Of a stretch of 46,112 nt of DNA, positions 34,060 to 43,085 are shown in pieces. Each line of letters opens with the position of its first letter. Position 1 is the stretch's first letter. Location: assembly GCA_026982415.1 (NCBI GenBank), contig JALSHE010000091.1, positions 1 to 46,112 on the forward strand. Direction: 5' to 3'. Under the pieces are notes generated by a model. That model saw only the letters and a list, made by a program, of their open reading frames with translations. It did not search any database and was not told where the DNA came from. The translations under genes and the position numbers were made by a program. Origin of the DNA: Robiginitomaculum sp. Its GTDB lineage: Bacteria > Pseudomonadota > Alphaproteobacteria > Caulobacterales > Maricaulaceae.

Positions 34060-35138
34060 TGCAGACCCAACAAACCATAGATATGATCCCTGCCAATGCT
34101 CAGGACATATTACAAGCGACGCGCCAATATTCCAGCGCCCAGAAAGGTGCAATCATAGTTGCGGTTCTTGGTGCGGACTTTGCCAGACCCATCGTCGAAG
34201 CCATAGAAGACAAATACCTCCACAATTTTGTCACAGCAATGGGTACGATAGATTTGGTGCCACGGGAGGTTCTACTTGCAACTATTGCCGACTTTATCAC
34301 GGATATGAAAAAGCGCGCGGGATCCCTGCACGGCGGTGAAAAACAGGCCCGAGAATTAGCACAAGACCTTCTGTCTTCGGAACGTGCCGAACGTATTTTT
34401 GGCGCGCCGCCTCAAACTCCACAAGCCTCCGGCAATGAAAACCAAGGTATTTGGCAACGCCTGCAAGGCCTGCCTGTTCAACGCTTGGCAGATTATTTAA
34501 ATGAACAACGCCCGGAATTGGTCAGCATAGTTTTGGCGCAATTGGGGTCGTTAAAGGCTGGTGAAATTCTGGTTGAACTTTCAGATGCCTTAGCAGGCGG
34601 TGCTGCGCGCCACATGTCATCCGGAGCAGAGGTCAACGCAGAAGTCATCAGTGCAGTATCCGAGCTGGTCAAGATAGAGCTTTTAGAAACAACGGATGTC
34701 GATACCAGCGCGCAAGCTGTTGGCTTCATGACCGATGTCATGGGGGTTCTTCCCAAAAAACGCCGCGAAACTTTAATGGACATTATTGCCAAGGACAGCC
34801 CCGAAACCGCAGATAACATCCGTAGAGGCTTGCTCACATTCGAAGACCTGCCTGCGCGCTTGCCAAAATCCGCCGCGCCTATTATTTTTCGTGATATGGA
34901 CACCAAAGATTTATTGGCTGCCCTAAAAGCCGGGGTCGAGGCCGCCCCCGAAACAACCGATTTCCTCTATGCCAATATCTCCCAGCGCATGGCCGAACAA
35001 TACAAAGAACAGGTAGACGACCTCCCTGCCCTCTCGGAAAAACAAGCCGACACAGCTATCATTACGCTCATGAGTTTCATTACAACAAAAGAACGCGCCG
35101 GCACCATCGCCTATATTAATGTCGTGGAAAATGACTAA
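34059..35138 (+). CDS. fliG: Flagellar motor switch protein FliG (divergent)
   Basis: Links FliF to the C-ring and transmits torque from the stator. It has 359 residues from the ATG at 34059, which overlaps the fliP stop by 1 base; an in-frame upstream ATG lies inside fliP. The three FliG domains are N (about 20-110), middle (about 140-235, RPELVSIVLAQLG standing where most FliG have an EHPQ motif), and C (about 245-355). In the C-domain torque helix the sequence reads NISQRMAEQYKEQVDDLPAL: the Arg of SKRAAE and the acid pair are kept, but other residues differ from the usual pattern. It is last in the operon, not next to fliF. Confidence 0.85.
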   Translation: MQTQQTIDMIPANAQDILQATRQYSSAQKGAIIVAVLGADFARPIVEAIEDKYLHNFVTAMGTIDLVPREVLLATIADFITDMKKRAGSLHGGEKQARELAQDLLSSERAERIFGAPPQTPQASGNENQGIWQRLQGLPVQRLADYLNEQRPELVSIVLAQLGSLKAGEILVELSDALAGGAARHMSSGAEVNAEVISAVSELVKIELLETTDVDTSAQAVGFMTDVMGVLPKKRRETLMDIIAKDSPETADNIRRGLLTFEDLPARLPKSAAPIIFRDMDTKDLLAALKAGVEAAPETTDFLYANISQRMAEQYKEQVDDLPALSEKQADTAIITLMSFITTKERAGTIAYINVVEND

Positions 35139-35187
35139 GACCTATATTGGTAAGCGCAACTGTATAAGTTGTTCTCGACATCAGAGT

Positions 35188-35209
35188 TAAAACCACTAAA
35201 CAGGTTTTA
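35188..35209 (+). promoter_or_regulatory. prfA: Hairpin covering the prfA ribosome-binding site
   Basis: TAAAACC and GGTTTTA form a 7-bp stem around the 8-base loop ACTAAACA. The right arm holds the CAGG that is the only Shine-Dalgarno candidate and its last base is the A of the ATG. Melting would be needed for initiation, so it may regulate translation of release factor 1. Confidence 0.35.
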
Positions 35210-36276
35210 TGAAAATACCGCAGCAAAAACTTGAGCAGGTTTTAGATAAATTCGACGCTATTGAAGCGCGAATGAGTGTCGAGACCGTGCCGGACGAGAT
35301 CGTCAAATTAGCCAAAGAGCACGCCGAACTTCGCCCTGTGGCCGAAGGTGTACGGACATTAAAAGAGCGGTTGGACGAAATTGCAGAACTGGAAGAATTA
35401 ATTGCCGATCCAGAAATGGGTGCCATGGCCAAGGAAGAATTGCACGCGCTTAAATCAGGCCTAGGCGCTATTGAACGCCAGGTCAGCATTTTACTGCTGC
35501 CCAAAGACAAAGACGACAATGCTTCAGTTGTACTGGAAGTCCGCGCGGGGACAGGCGGCGACGAAGCGGCGATATTTGCGGGCGATCTATTTCGTATGTA
35601 TGCACGCTATGCATCGCTTCAAGGTTGGAAATTGGAGATCGAAACCGAATCCGAGGCCGAAATGGGTGGCTATAAAGAAATCGTTGCCTCCATCACTGGC
35701 AATGGTGTTTTTGGCAAAATGAAATTTGAAAGCGGGGTTCACCGCGTGCAACGGGTTCCGGTAACAGAAACCCAAGGCCGCGTACACACCTCCGCCGCTA
35801 CCGTTGCCGTTTTACCTGCACCAGAGGATATTGAGGTTAACTTCTCGATGACCGATGTGCGGGTCGATACCATGCGAGCGTCTGGCGCGGGTGGCCAGCA
35901 TGTCAATAAAACCGATTCGGCTGTACGTATGACCCATGAGCCAACTGGTATTGTTGTCGTGTGTGATGCCAAGTCCCAACACCAGAACCGCGCCAACGCC
36001 GAAAAGATTTTGAAGATGAAACTCTATGATATGGAGCGCGCGCGTATCGACGCCGAGCGGGCAGGCGACCGTAAATCCCAAGTTGGCTCCGGGGACCGCT
36101 CCGAGCGCATCCGTACCTATAATTATTCCCAGGGGCGGGTTAGCGATCACCGGATTAATTTGACCTTGTATAATCTCGATAAAATCATTGCAGGTGACGC
36201 TTTGGACGAAGTTGTCAACTCCTTAGTGGCCGCAGACCAAGCCGAAAAGCTGGCAGCGCTTGAGACCGATGGCTAA
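35209..36276 (+). CDS. prfA: Peptide chain release factor 1
   Basis: Recognises UAA and UAG stop codons and releases the nascent peptide on the ribosome. It has 355 residues, the normal length. The stop-codon reading motif PVT is at 184-186 ([12 protein letters not shown]), and the universal GGQ, whose Gln is methylated by PrmC, is at 228-230 in [17 protein letters not shown]. The N-terminal helical domain is about 1-100. It starts at ATG 35209, under the hairpin just described, and its last codons overlap the prmC gene by 8 bases, so the pair is coupled. Confidence 0.97.
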   Translation: MKIPQQKLEQVLDKFDAIEARMSVETVPDEIVKLAKEHAELRPVAEGVRTLKERLDEIAELEELIADPEMGAMAKEELHALKSGLGAIERQVSILLLPKDKDDNASVVLEVRAGTGGDEAAIFAGDLFRMYARYASLQGWKLEIETESEAEMGGYKEIVASITGNGVFGKMKFESGVHRVQRVPVTETQGRVHTSAATVAVLPAPEDIEVNFSMTDVRVDTMRASGAGGQHVNKTDSAVRMTHEPTGIVVVCDAKSQHQNRANAEKILKMKLYDMERARIDAERAGDRKSQVGSGDRSERIRTYNYSQGRVSDHRINLTLYNLDKIIAGDALDEVVNSLVAADQAEKLAALETDG

Positions 36277-37123
36277 GGCAAAGATTACCTACGGTGATTT
36301 GAAGCGCAGTGCCGCCCAAATGCTGGCCAATGCGGGCGCCGAAAACCCGGCGCTTGATCTGCGTATGTTACTCGAAAAGGCGAGCCATAAAACCGCTGCC
36401 GAATTAATTGTTTGCGACAACGACATTGTCCCTGAAACCGTCCAAACCGAGTTCCATGAATTGCTAGGGCTTCGCCTAGCCTATGAACCTATCGCCTATA
36501 TTTTGGGTGAAAAAGCCTTCTGGACTTTGGACTTCAAGGTGAATGAAAACGTCTTGATTCCGCGCCCCGAGACAGAAGGATTGGTAGAACATGCGCTTAC
36601 ACTCATGAGGGATATGACCGCACCGCGTATTTTGGACATCGGTACAGGGAGCGGGGCTATTCTCATTAGCCTTCTTCATGAACGCGAACAGGCCACAGGA
36701 GTCGGAGTTGATATATCATACGCAGCACTGAGTATTGCCCAGACCAATGCCGACCAGCACAGTGTCTCCGAGCGTAGTATATTTATCCGTTCAAACTATC
36801 TGGAGAGCGTCAGCGGAAAATTTGATGTCGTCGTCTCCAACCCGCCCTATATTGACGACAGAGCTATGACCAAACTCCCTCCGGACGTAGAACTATACGA
36901 ACCAGAGCTAGCCCTGCACGGAGGGTCGGACGGACTTGTGGCCTACCGAACGATTATCGCAGGCCTAAGAGATGCATTGCATCCGGGCGGGCATGTGATT
37001 TTTGAAATCGGGCACGACCAGAAACGTAAGGTTTTTGACCTGCTCAAACAAGCTGGAGCTACCAACATAGACTGCCAACAAGATTTAGCCGGGCATGACC
37101 GAATAATAAGTGCGACATTTTAG
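36269..37123 (+). CDS. prmC: Release factor glutamine N5-methyltransferase
   Basis: Uses S-adenosylmethionine to methylate the Gln of the GGQ motif in release factors, here most likely the product of the gene just upstream. It has 284 residues from the ATG at 36269, which overlaps the prfA stop by 8 bases. The N-terminal helical domain (about 1-85) is followed by IPRPETE (97-103), the SAM motif DIGTGSGAI (123-131), and the Gln-binding NPPY (191-194) in [13 protein letters not shown]. The prfA-prmC pair is highly conserved. Confidence 0.95.
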   Translation: MAKAKITYGDLKRSAAQMLANAGAENPALDLRMLLEKASHKTAAELIVCDNDIVPETVQTEFHELLGLRLAYEPIAYILGEKAFWTLDFKVNENVLIPRPETEGLVEHALTLMRDMTAPRILDIGTGSGAILISLLHEREQATGVGVDISYAALSIAQTNADQHSVSERSIFIRSNYLESVSGKFDVVVSNPPYIDDRAMTKLPPDVELYEPELALHGGSDGLVAYRTIIAGLRDALHPGGHVIFEIGHDQKRKVFDLLKQAGATNIDCQQDLAGHDRIISATF

Positions 37124-37134
37124 CAAATAAATGC

Positions 37135-37155
37135 AAAAAAGGCTTGGACAAAGCC
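37135..37155 (-). terminator. Intrinsic terminator, minus strand
   Basis: Stem GGCTT/AAGCC (37141-37155) with a T-run of six (37135-37140) on the minus strand. No minus-strand gene precedes it, so it points to a small transcript in this gap. On the plus strand it would not work as a terminator, because no T-run follows. Confidence 0.5.
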
Positions 37156-37214
37156 AAACTAGCGGCTAGCTTACATATCAAGGTTCGCAGGCGGACATGA
37201 AAATCTGCCGCACC
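37135..37214 (-). ncRNA. Candidate small RNA on the minus strand between prmC and DUF4167
   Basis: On the minus strand a perfect TATAAT lies at 37221-37226 and about 7 bases on is a possible start. The RNA would then run about 80 bases and end in GGCTT-GTCC-type stem (37141-37155) followed by six T (37135-37140), a good intrinsic terminator. Inside, GCGG/CCGC and CTAG/CTAG dyads allow folding. The -35 match is weak (not TTGACA). No open frame of useful length is present. The family is unknown. Confidence 0.35.
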
Positions 37215-37350
37215 ACAAATATTATAAGAGTTATTTTATTGAAAGAACCTCCGCTGAGCCGGGGACGATATTACAAAATTTTATGCGCTCCGTCTGCGCG
37301 GGAGGGACGGGATAGCGATTGGATGTACCCCGCATATATAGGAAAGTCTT

Positions 37351-37962
37351 ATGAGTAGACGCCCAAGAGGTCGAGGCCGTAAGCCGCAACATAACAACAA
37401 TAAGAACAACAACCCTAACCGGGCGTTGGACAGTAATGGGCCGGACGTGCGGGTGCGGGGTTCAGCAAAAACGATCTATGACAAATATATGTCTCTTGCC
37501 CACGATGCGTCTGTTTCAGGTCGCCGGGTCAAGGCGGAAAGCTATCTACAGCACGCCGAGCATTATTTGCGTATTGTACAAGAATTAGCCGTAGTTGCCG
37601 AAAAGAAAGCTGAGCAGCACAGATTGCAGACCGAACAACGCGAGGCAGAACAAGCTGCGCGCCGAGCAAAACACGCCGCCCAAGTCGAAAAAAATGCAGA
37701 AAAAAGTGCCGGGAAAAATGCAGAAAAACCCTTAAAAACTAAATCCAACGACGGCGATGAAGCTAAGGAAGAAAAATCCGAAATCGGCAATAGTGACAAG
37801 CCTAAAAGCCGCTCACGCAGTTATTTAAACCGCCGCACTGCAACTGCAGCCTCTAGTGAAGCCTCAGCCGACAGTAACGGTACTGAGAAACCCGTAAAGG
37901 TCAAGAAAACGCGGAAACCTCAAAAAGTACAAGCGGAAGAAGAAACTTCAGCCGCAGAATAA
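37351..37962 (+). CDS. DUF4167 protein
   Basis: A 203-residue, highly basic and polar protein. Residues 1-35 are rich in Arg, Asn and Lys (RRPRGRGRKP then many Asn). The DUF4167 domain (about 30-85) holds DVRVRGSAKTIYDKYMSLAHDASVSGRRVKAESYLQHAEHYLRIV. The rest is low-complexity with many Lys, Glu and Ala, a likely disordered tail. The family is common in Alphaproteobacteria right after prfA-prmC, and its function is unknown; the charge suggests RNA or ribosome binding. The start is ATG at 37351 after AGGAAAG. Confidence 0.88.
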   Translation: MSRRPRGRGRKPQHNNNKNNNPNRALDSNGPDVRVRGSAKTIYDKYMSLAHDASVSGRRVKAESYLQHAEHYLRIVQELAVVAEKKAEQHRLQTEQREAEQAARRAKHAAQVEKNAEKSAGKNAEKPLKTKSNDGDEAKEEKSEIGNSDKPKSRSRSYLNRRTATAASSEASADSNGTEKPVKVKKTRKPQKVQAEEETSAAE

Positions 37963-38021
37963 AAATAAAATACATATTCTACGGCTGTAGTGAAGAATTA
38001 AACGCGCTTCGCGACCATACT

Positions 38022-40229
38022 TTACTCCGTCATTAATTTCCCGGCTAAATAAGAATATATCAGCGCTTGCGAATGCGCCGTTTCTTCAAGGTTGGCCGCG
38101 CCCGCGTGTCCGCCGTCTATGTTTTCGTAATACTGGAACGGCAGTCCCATATCCTCTAGGCGTTGCGCGAATTTACGGGCGTGGGCCGGATGAACGCGGT
38201 CGTCTTTGGTGGATGTATAGATATAGGGCTCGGGGTATTTCACGTCGCTGCGTATATTGTGATAAGGTGATAATGTGCGGATATATGCACCCTCCGCACC
38301 CTCGTCGTCCGGGTCACCGTATTCACCGACCCAGCTTGCGCCCGCCAGTAATTTATCATAACGGCGCATATCGAGCAGCGGCACGCCGATAGCTACGGCA
38401 TTGAACAAATCAGGCCGTTGGGTGAACATCACGCCCATCAAAAGCCCGCCGTTAGAACGACCATGAATACCAAGATGTTCTGGGCTTGTGACTTTCTTTT
38501 CTATCAAGTCTTCGGCCACCGCGATAAAATCATCATAGATAATTTGGCGTTTTGTTTTAAGGCCAGCCTGATGCCAGTCCGGGCCAAATTCGCCGCCGCC
38601 TCGAATATTGGCAACCACATAAACACCGCCGCGCGCCAACCAAGCCCGACCAATGGTCGCGGAATAGCTTGGGTTGATAGAAACTTCAAACCCGCCATAG
38701 CCGTAGAGGAGCGTCGGATTTTGGCCGTTCATCTGCATATCTTTTGCAGAAACAACAAAATACGGAATTTTTGTGCCGTCATTCGAAGCCACTTCGAACT
38801 GCTTGGCTTCCATAGTCGAGGCATCAAACCAGTTCGGCAATGATTTAACACTTTGCGTTTTCAGTGTGGACGTATCTACTGTCCAAAATGTGTCCGAAGT
38901 TAAGAAACTTTCGGTGTTAATAAAGGCAATACTTTCCTTTGCGTTGGTCGAGCCGATAGCCACCTTACCGTTTGCCGGAAAATCAAGCTTGGTCTTTGTC
39001 CAAGCCGTACCGTCAAAATCGAAAGCATAGGCTGCACCCGAAACATTTTCGTACAAGCTTAATAAAAGCGCACCTTTTGTAGCGCCAAAACCAGCAATAG
39101 ACTGGCGAGCCGTAGGTGCAATCACTTCATTGACCGTATCAATTTTCCCGGTTTTCATAAAGTCTGCGATCGAAAACGAAACAAGCGTTCCCGACGCAAA
39201 CACTTTACCATTTTCCTGGGGCCAATCTTCTTGCAATGTCAGTAATTGTTGACCTTTGAACTGATCACCCAAATTGGACTTGAGCGGCACAGGTAACTTG
39301 ATTGGCTTCCATTTGTTTTTGCCATATCGCGGTATCCAGTAATATTCGGTGGTATAGAAAGTAATGGCGCGCACGATGAGGATTTCGTCCTTGCCTTTTG
39401 CGTTTTCAAATGTGCCAGGCCAAACGCCAACATCGGTCTTTTCGCCGCGCATTAATTCGCGTGCCTCGGATAATGGTGTGCCGCGTGTCCATAATTTATT
39501 GACGAATGGATAACCACTATCCGTCATTGTTGTGGATCCGCTTTTATCTGTGCCAAAGTCTATACTAACCAGAAGATTGTTCTTATCAAGCCAAGCCGTC
39601 CCGCCCTTACTTTCTTGCAAGGCAAACCCATCTGGAACAAATTGTTTCTTGCCAACATTATATTCGCGGCGTTCTGTGGCGTCTTTACCGCCATCGGATA
39701 ATGAAATTATGCAGCTATTATATGCCGGTGCCAAACAACTAGAGCCTTTATAAACCCAGTTCTTGCCTTCCGACTTTGCCAGCGCGTCTATATCCAAGAC
39801 GGTTTGCCATTTTGGTTTATCGCTCCGGTAGCTATCTAGTGTTGTACGGCGCCAAATACCTTTAACATGTTTATCGTCCTGCCAAAAGTTATAGGCCTTG
39901 CCCGCACGGTAACTCACATAGGGGATTTTTTCAGGCGAATTATAAACTTCCAGAAGTTCCGCTTTCATGGCTTTATAAACATCGCCCTGCATAATAGGTT
40001 CGGAACGTTGGTTCCAAGATTTGACTTTGGCCAGCGCTTTGTCGCCCAAAACCTCTTCTAGGTATAAATGGTCAGCATCGGTTTTGCCGGCAGCGTTATA
40101 TTCCATCGGGTGATCCTTATTTAAATGATAAGCAGTCGTCGTATCATGGTTGTCTTTGGCTTGCTTATCCGCAGGTTGGCAAGCCGTTAACGCCAAAACG
40201 CCAACACCCAAAAGCAGTAATTTTTTCAT
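38022..40229 (-). CDS. Prolyl oligopeptidase family lipoprotein (S9A)
   Basis: A 735-residue serine peptidase. The lipoprotein signal ends in LTAC (Cys17), so it is anchored in the envelope. An N-terminal region and a seven-bladed propeller (about 90-430) precede the alpha/beta hydrolase domain (about 450-735). The catalytic Ser is in GRSNGGLL, the Asp in TSTKDDRVHP, and the His in DGGHAGAA; an oxyanion region GYGGFEVS is also visible. It should cleave after proline in short peptides. It is a single gene, convergent with DUF4167. Confidence 0.92.
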   Translation of the reverse strand: MKKLLLLGVGVLALTACQPADKQAKDNHDTTTAYHLNKDHPMEYNAAGKTDADHLYLEEVLGDKALAKVKSWNQRSEPIMQGDVYKAMKAELLEVYNSPEKIPYVSYRAGKAYNFWQDDKHVKGIWRRTTLDSYRSDKPKWQTVLDIDALAKSEGKNWVYKGSSCLAPAYNSCIISLSDGGKDATERREYNVGKKQFVPDGFALQESKGGTAWLDKNNLLVSIDFGTDKSGSTTMTDSGYPFVNKLWTRGTPLSEARELMRGEKTDVGVWPGTFENAKGKDEILIVRAITFYTTEYYWIPRYGKNKWKPIKLPVPLKSNLGDQFKGQQLLTLQEDWPQENGKVFASGTLVSFSIADFMKTGKIDTVNEVIAPTARQSIAGFGATKGALLLSLYENVSGAAYAFDFDGTAWTKTKLDFPANGKVAIGSTNAKESIAFINTESFLTSDTFWTVDTSTLKTQSVKSLPNWFDASTMEAKQFEVASNDGTKIPYFVVSAKDMQMNGQNPTLLYGYGGFEVSINPSYSATIGRAWLARGGVYVVANIRGGGEFGPDWHQAGLKTKRQIIYDDFIAVAEDLIEKKVTSPEHLGIHGRSNGGLLMGVMFTQRPDLFNAVAIGVPLLDMRRYDKLLAGASWVGEYGDPDDEGAEGAYIRTLSPYHNIRSDVKYPEPYIYTSTKDDRVHPAHARKFAQRLEDMGLPFQYYENIDGGHAGAANLEETAHSQALIYSYLAGKLMTE

Positions 40230-40370
40230 GTCTATTTCCTATAAAGCCGTTCGAGACATAAAAGCCGAAATAGGCGCGAAGGGCAAGAGTAGATTATCGA
40301 TATTCAGTAAGACAGACGGCGCTTGGCAAAGCTTGTTCTTGTGGTTAGGTTTATCTTTCTAAATGTAGGG

Positions 40371-40376
40371 TATAAT
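40371..40376 (+). promoter_or_regulatory. Possible -10 box upstream of the alpha/beta hydrolase
   Basis: A perfect TATAAT sits 49 bases upstream of the start ATG and is flanked by GTAG and CTAC, a small inverted repeat. No TTGACA-like box is at 16-18 bases, so the promoter is uncertain. Confidence 0.35.
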
Positions 40377-40378
40377 CT

Positions 40379-40427
40379 ACAGTTAATTATAAAAGGGGAA
40401 ATTACAGTTAATTATAAAAGGGGAAAT
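40379..40427 (+). repeat. 25-bp tandem duplication containing the ribosome-binding site
   Basis: Copy one at 40379-40403 and copy two at 40404-40427 are the same sequence (ACAGTTAATTATAAAAGGGGAAAT). Each has the Shine-Dalgarno block AAAAGGGGAA, but only the second is at a useful distance from the ATG at 40426. It looks like a recent slippage duplication in the leader. Confidence 0.85.
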
Positions 40428-41229
40428 GATGTCAAAACCACCACGACAGGTAAAAGCGCCGTCCGCATTCTTGTTAATGATGGAAGGACGTTCTATTTTT
40501 GAAATGGGCACCTATTTGGCCAGCACCCCTTTTTTCAAACATATGGCAAAGGGCGACGGGCATCCAGTGCTAGTACTTCCCGGGTTGGCAGCATCTGATT
40601 TGTCAACTGTGCCGCTACGCCGGTTTTTGAAAAAGCGTGGCTACCGCCCCTATGCTTGGGAGCAAGGCCGCAATCTCGGCTTGCGCGATCAGGTTTTGGA
40701 AAAAATGCTGGCCAAGGTCGATGAGATTTACGCAAAACATAAATGTAAGCTTAGTATAGTGGGCTGGAGCCTTGGCGGGATTTTTGCGCGTGAATTAGCG
40801 AAGCTCAGACCCGAAAAAGTCAGGCTTGTTATCTCCATGGGCAGCCCCCATTCCGGTAATCCGAAAGCATCCCACGCGACTAAGTTTTATGAATATGTCT
40901 CGGGGCATTCCGTGGAAGAACCGCCCCTAGACACCATTTTATCACAAGCTCCCGACGTGCCGACAACTTCGATATATTCAAAAACCGACGGCGTGGTAGC
41001 TTGGCAAAACTGTCACCAGAGAAAACCTGATAACCCCGAAAAAGCCAAGCACGTAGAAAATATCCGTGTTGAAGGTTCCCATTGCGGCATGGGTGTTAAT
41101 CCAAGCGTCCTTTATATTATCGCCGACCGATTGGCGCAAAACGAAGACAATTGGAAGCCGTTCATCAATACGGGTGCGCGGAAAATGTTTTTCCGAACCC
41201 CTAGTTTTGATAGTGTAGCCACAGCATAA
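40426..41229 (+). CDS. Alpha/beta hydrolase, lipase-like
   Basis: A 267-residue alpha/beta hydrolase. The nucleophile elbow is GWSLGG with Ser115; the acid is probably in YSKTDGVVAW and the base His in GSHCGMG. The oxyanion region is LVLPGLAASD near 49-58. It starts 12 bases before the wax ester/diacylglycerol acyltransferase gene ends its leader, so the two are in one operon and a lipid ester is a likely substrate. ATG at 40426 and the next ATG at 40429 are alternatives. Confidence 0.85.
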   Translation: MMSKPPRQVKAPSAFLLMMEGRSIFEMGTYLASTPFFKHMAKGDGHPVLVLPGLAASDLSTVPLRRFLKKRGYRPYAWEQGRNLGLRDQVLEKMLAKVDEIYAKHKCKLSIVGWSLGGIFARELAKLRPEKVRLVISMGSPHSGNPKASHATKFYEYVSGHSVEEPPLDTILSQAPDVPTTSIYSKTDGVVAWQNCHQRKPDNPEKAKHVENIRVEGSHCGMGVNPSVLYIIADRLAQNEDNWKPFINTGARKMFFRTPSFDSVATA

Positions 41230-41240
41230 GGAACAAACCC

Positions 41241-42719
41241 ATGCGCAAATTATCTGGCATCGATGCGACATTTCTCTATATGGAAACCAACGAGACCCCC
41301 ATGCATATCTCAAGCTTGTTGATGTGCGAGCCTGCTAAAAAGGGTGATAGCCCATACGAATCTTTAAAGGCGCAAATCGTTGAGCGGCTGCACGAAATCC
41401 CGTCCTTCCACCGCAAGCTGAAACACACACCGTTTTATATTGACCATCCGGTCTGGGTCGAAGCCGAAATTGTTGATCTGGATTATCATATTAAACACGC
41501 CAGACTACCTGACCCTGGAAACCTAGATCAATTACGGGCAATCGTTCAAGGCCTGCACTCTCTACCCCTCGACCGCGATCGTCCCTTGTGGCAATTTTAT
41601 ATTATCGAAGGCGTGGAAGATCCGGCCTTTGGCCTCCCGAAAGGCAGCTTCGCGCTTTATACCAAAGCCCACCACGCCAGCATTGACGGCGGCGCGGGTG
41701 TGTCGGCTATGGATATTCTTTCAGATAGCGAACCCACCCCGCGCCCGCCACTCCCCAGCAATCAGGTGCGTTTATCCAAAGAAGACCCCGGGTTTTTCGA
41801 AATGATCGGCGGCTCTTACGGCAAATTCGCCCAGCAACAATTTGATATGCTCAAAATGACACCCGCCTATATGAAGGCTCTGCGCAAAGTCGTGCAGAAC
41901 TCCATAGAGGATAGCGGCAGTTTATTGGACAATCTACGCCCCGCCCCCAAAACTCGCTTTAATGTCCGCATCCAAAAACAACGGGCTTTTGGCGCACGAA
42001 CCTTGCCAATCACAGAAGTCATTGCTATCGCCAAAGGAACGGGAACAACACTAAATGATGTGGTGTTGTCCATTTGCGGCGGCGCTCTGCGTAAATATTT
42101 ACAGCGCCATAACGAACTCCCCAAGCGCAATCTTGTGGCGGCGGTTCCGGTCTCCTTGCGTGAGGTTGGTGATAAATCCGGTGCCAATCAGGTGGCCAGC
42201 ATGAACTGCGAAATCGGCACAGCTATTGACGCTCCCTTAGAGCGCCTCAAGGTCGTCAACAAAAACGCCAAGCGTGCCAAGAAAGGCCTCGCCGCTATCA
42301 AGGATATTTTCCCCAAAGATTATTCATTTTTTGGTGCGCCCGTCATGGTCTCGGCCATGGCACAAATCACCAGCCGCACCAAATTGATCGACTACATGCC
42401 CGCCGCCATGAATGTCGCGATTTCCAATGTGCCGGGTTCGCGTAAACCCATGTATTTCGCCGGCAGCAAAGTGATCTCGAACTTCCCAGTTTCCATCGCC
42501 ACCCACGGCTGCGCCCTCAACATCACCCTGACAAGCTATATGGACCGCCTAGATTTCGGCCTAATCGCCTGCAAGGTCGCAGTCCCAGACGTGCAAGACA
42601 TCGCAGACGATATCCTGGCGGAATTCAAGTTATTAAAAAAAGCGGTTGCGACAGAGACCTCAAAAAAACCTGCGCCAAAGAAAAAAACAGCCCCAAAGAA
42701 AACAGCAAAAGCTCCATAA
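41241..42719 (+). CDS. Wax ester synthase/diacylglycerol acyltransferase (WS/DGAT)
   Basis: Transfers acyl groups from acyl-CoA to long-chain alcohols or diacylglycerol, making neutral lipid stores at the membrane. It has 492 residues. The active site HHxxxDG is HHASIDG at 144-150. The start MRKLSGIDATFLYMET and the later NDVVLSICGGALRKYL and SNVPGSR are family marks. The last 30 residues are Lys, Pro and Ala-rich (KKPAPKKKTAPKKTAKAP), an addition not part of the enzyme fold. It lies 11 bases after the hydrolase gene. Confidence 0.93.
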   Translation: MRKLSGIDATFLYMETNETPMHISSLLMCEPAKKGDSPYESLKAQIVERLHEIPSFHRKLKHTPFYIDHPVWVEAEIVDLDYHIKHARLPDPGNLDQLRAIVQGLHSLPLDRDRPLWQFYIIEGVEDPAFGLPKGSFALYTKAHHASIDGGAGVSAMDILSDSEPTPRPPLPSNQVRLSKEDPGFFEMIGGSYGKFAQQQFDMLKMTPAYMKALRKVVQNSIEDSGSLLDNLRPAPKTRFNVRIQKQRAFGARTLPITEVIAIAKGTGTTLNDVVLSICGGALRKYLQRHNELPKRNLVAAVPVSLREVGDKSGANQVASMNCEIGTAIDAPLERLKVVNKNAKRAKKGLAAIKDIFPKDYSFFGAPVMVSAMAQITSRTKLIDYMPAAMNVAISNVPGSRKPMYFAGSKVISNFPVSIATHGCALNITLTSYMDRLDFGLIACKVAVPDVQDIADDILAEFKLLKKAVATETSKKPAPKKKTAPKKTAKAP

Positions 42720-42735
42720 GGACGACCACCTAGTC

Positions 42736-42751
42736 AAACAAATGCTTGTTT
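42736..42751 (+). terminator. Weak hairpin after the WS/DGAT gene
   Basis: AAACAA and TTGTTT form a 6-bp stem with an ATGC loop, ending in a short T-run (TTGTTTT), 17 bases after the stop. The stem is AT-rich, so it is a weak terminator candidate. Confidence 0.3.
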
Positions 42752-42848
42752 TAACAATTCGCCTACGCCCCTACTGTGCTTGAAAGAGGTTTTCGTGATT
42801 TTATGCAGCCGGCCCACCAAGCCTAAGATCGTGCAAGCGAGCAAAGGC

Positions 42849-42934
42849 TGGTACGGGTGGCCGGAATCGAACCGGCACTTCCTAGGGAAACGGGATTTTG
42901 AATCCCGCGCGTCTACCAATTCCGCCACACCCGC
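42849..42934 (-). tRNA. tRNA-Leu, anticodon CAA
   Basis: 86 bases including an encoded CCA. The acceptor arms GCGGGTG and CACCCGT pair with one G-U at the end, and the discriminator is A73. The anticodon arm CGGGA-TTCAAAA-TCCCG gives anticodon CAA, which reads UUG. A class II variable arm (TTTCCCTAGGAAG) and T-arm GCCGG-TTCGATT-CCGGC are present. It is convergent with the WS/DGAT gene. Confidence 0.96.
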
Positions 42935-43085
42935 ACTTTAATCCACAACATATCCATCGCATTCCGTCTCTGGACTTTGGTAAGGCGCGCACCATAACGC
43001 CCGCACTTCTGTGGTCAACATGGTTTTTCATAATTCTCCTGTATTTTACTCTGGTTTTATTTGATTTTTTTGCCTATGGGGAACC

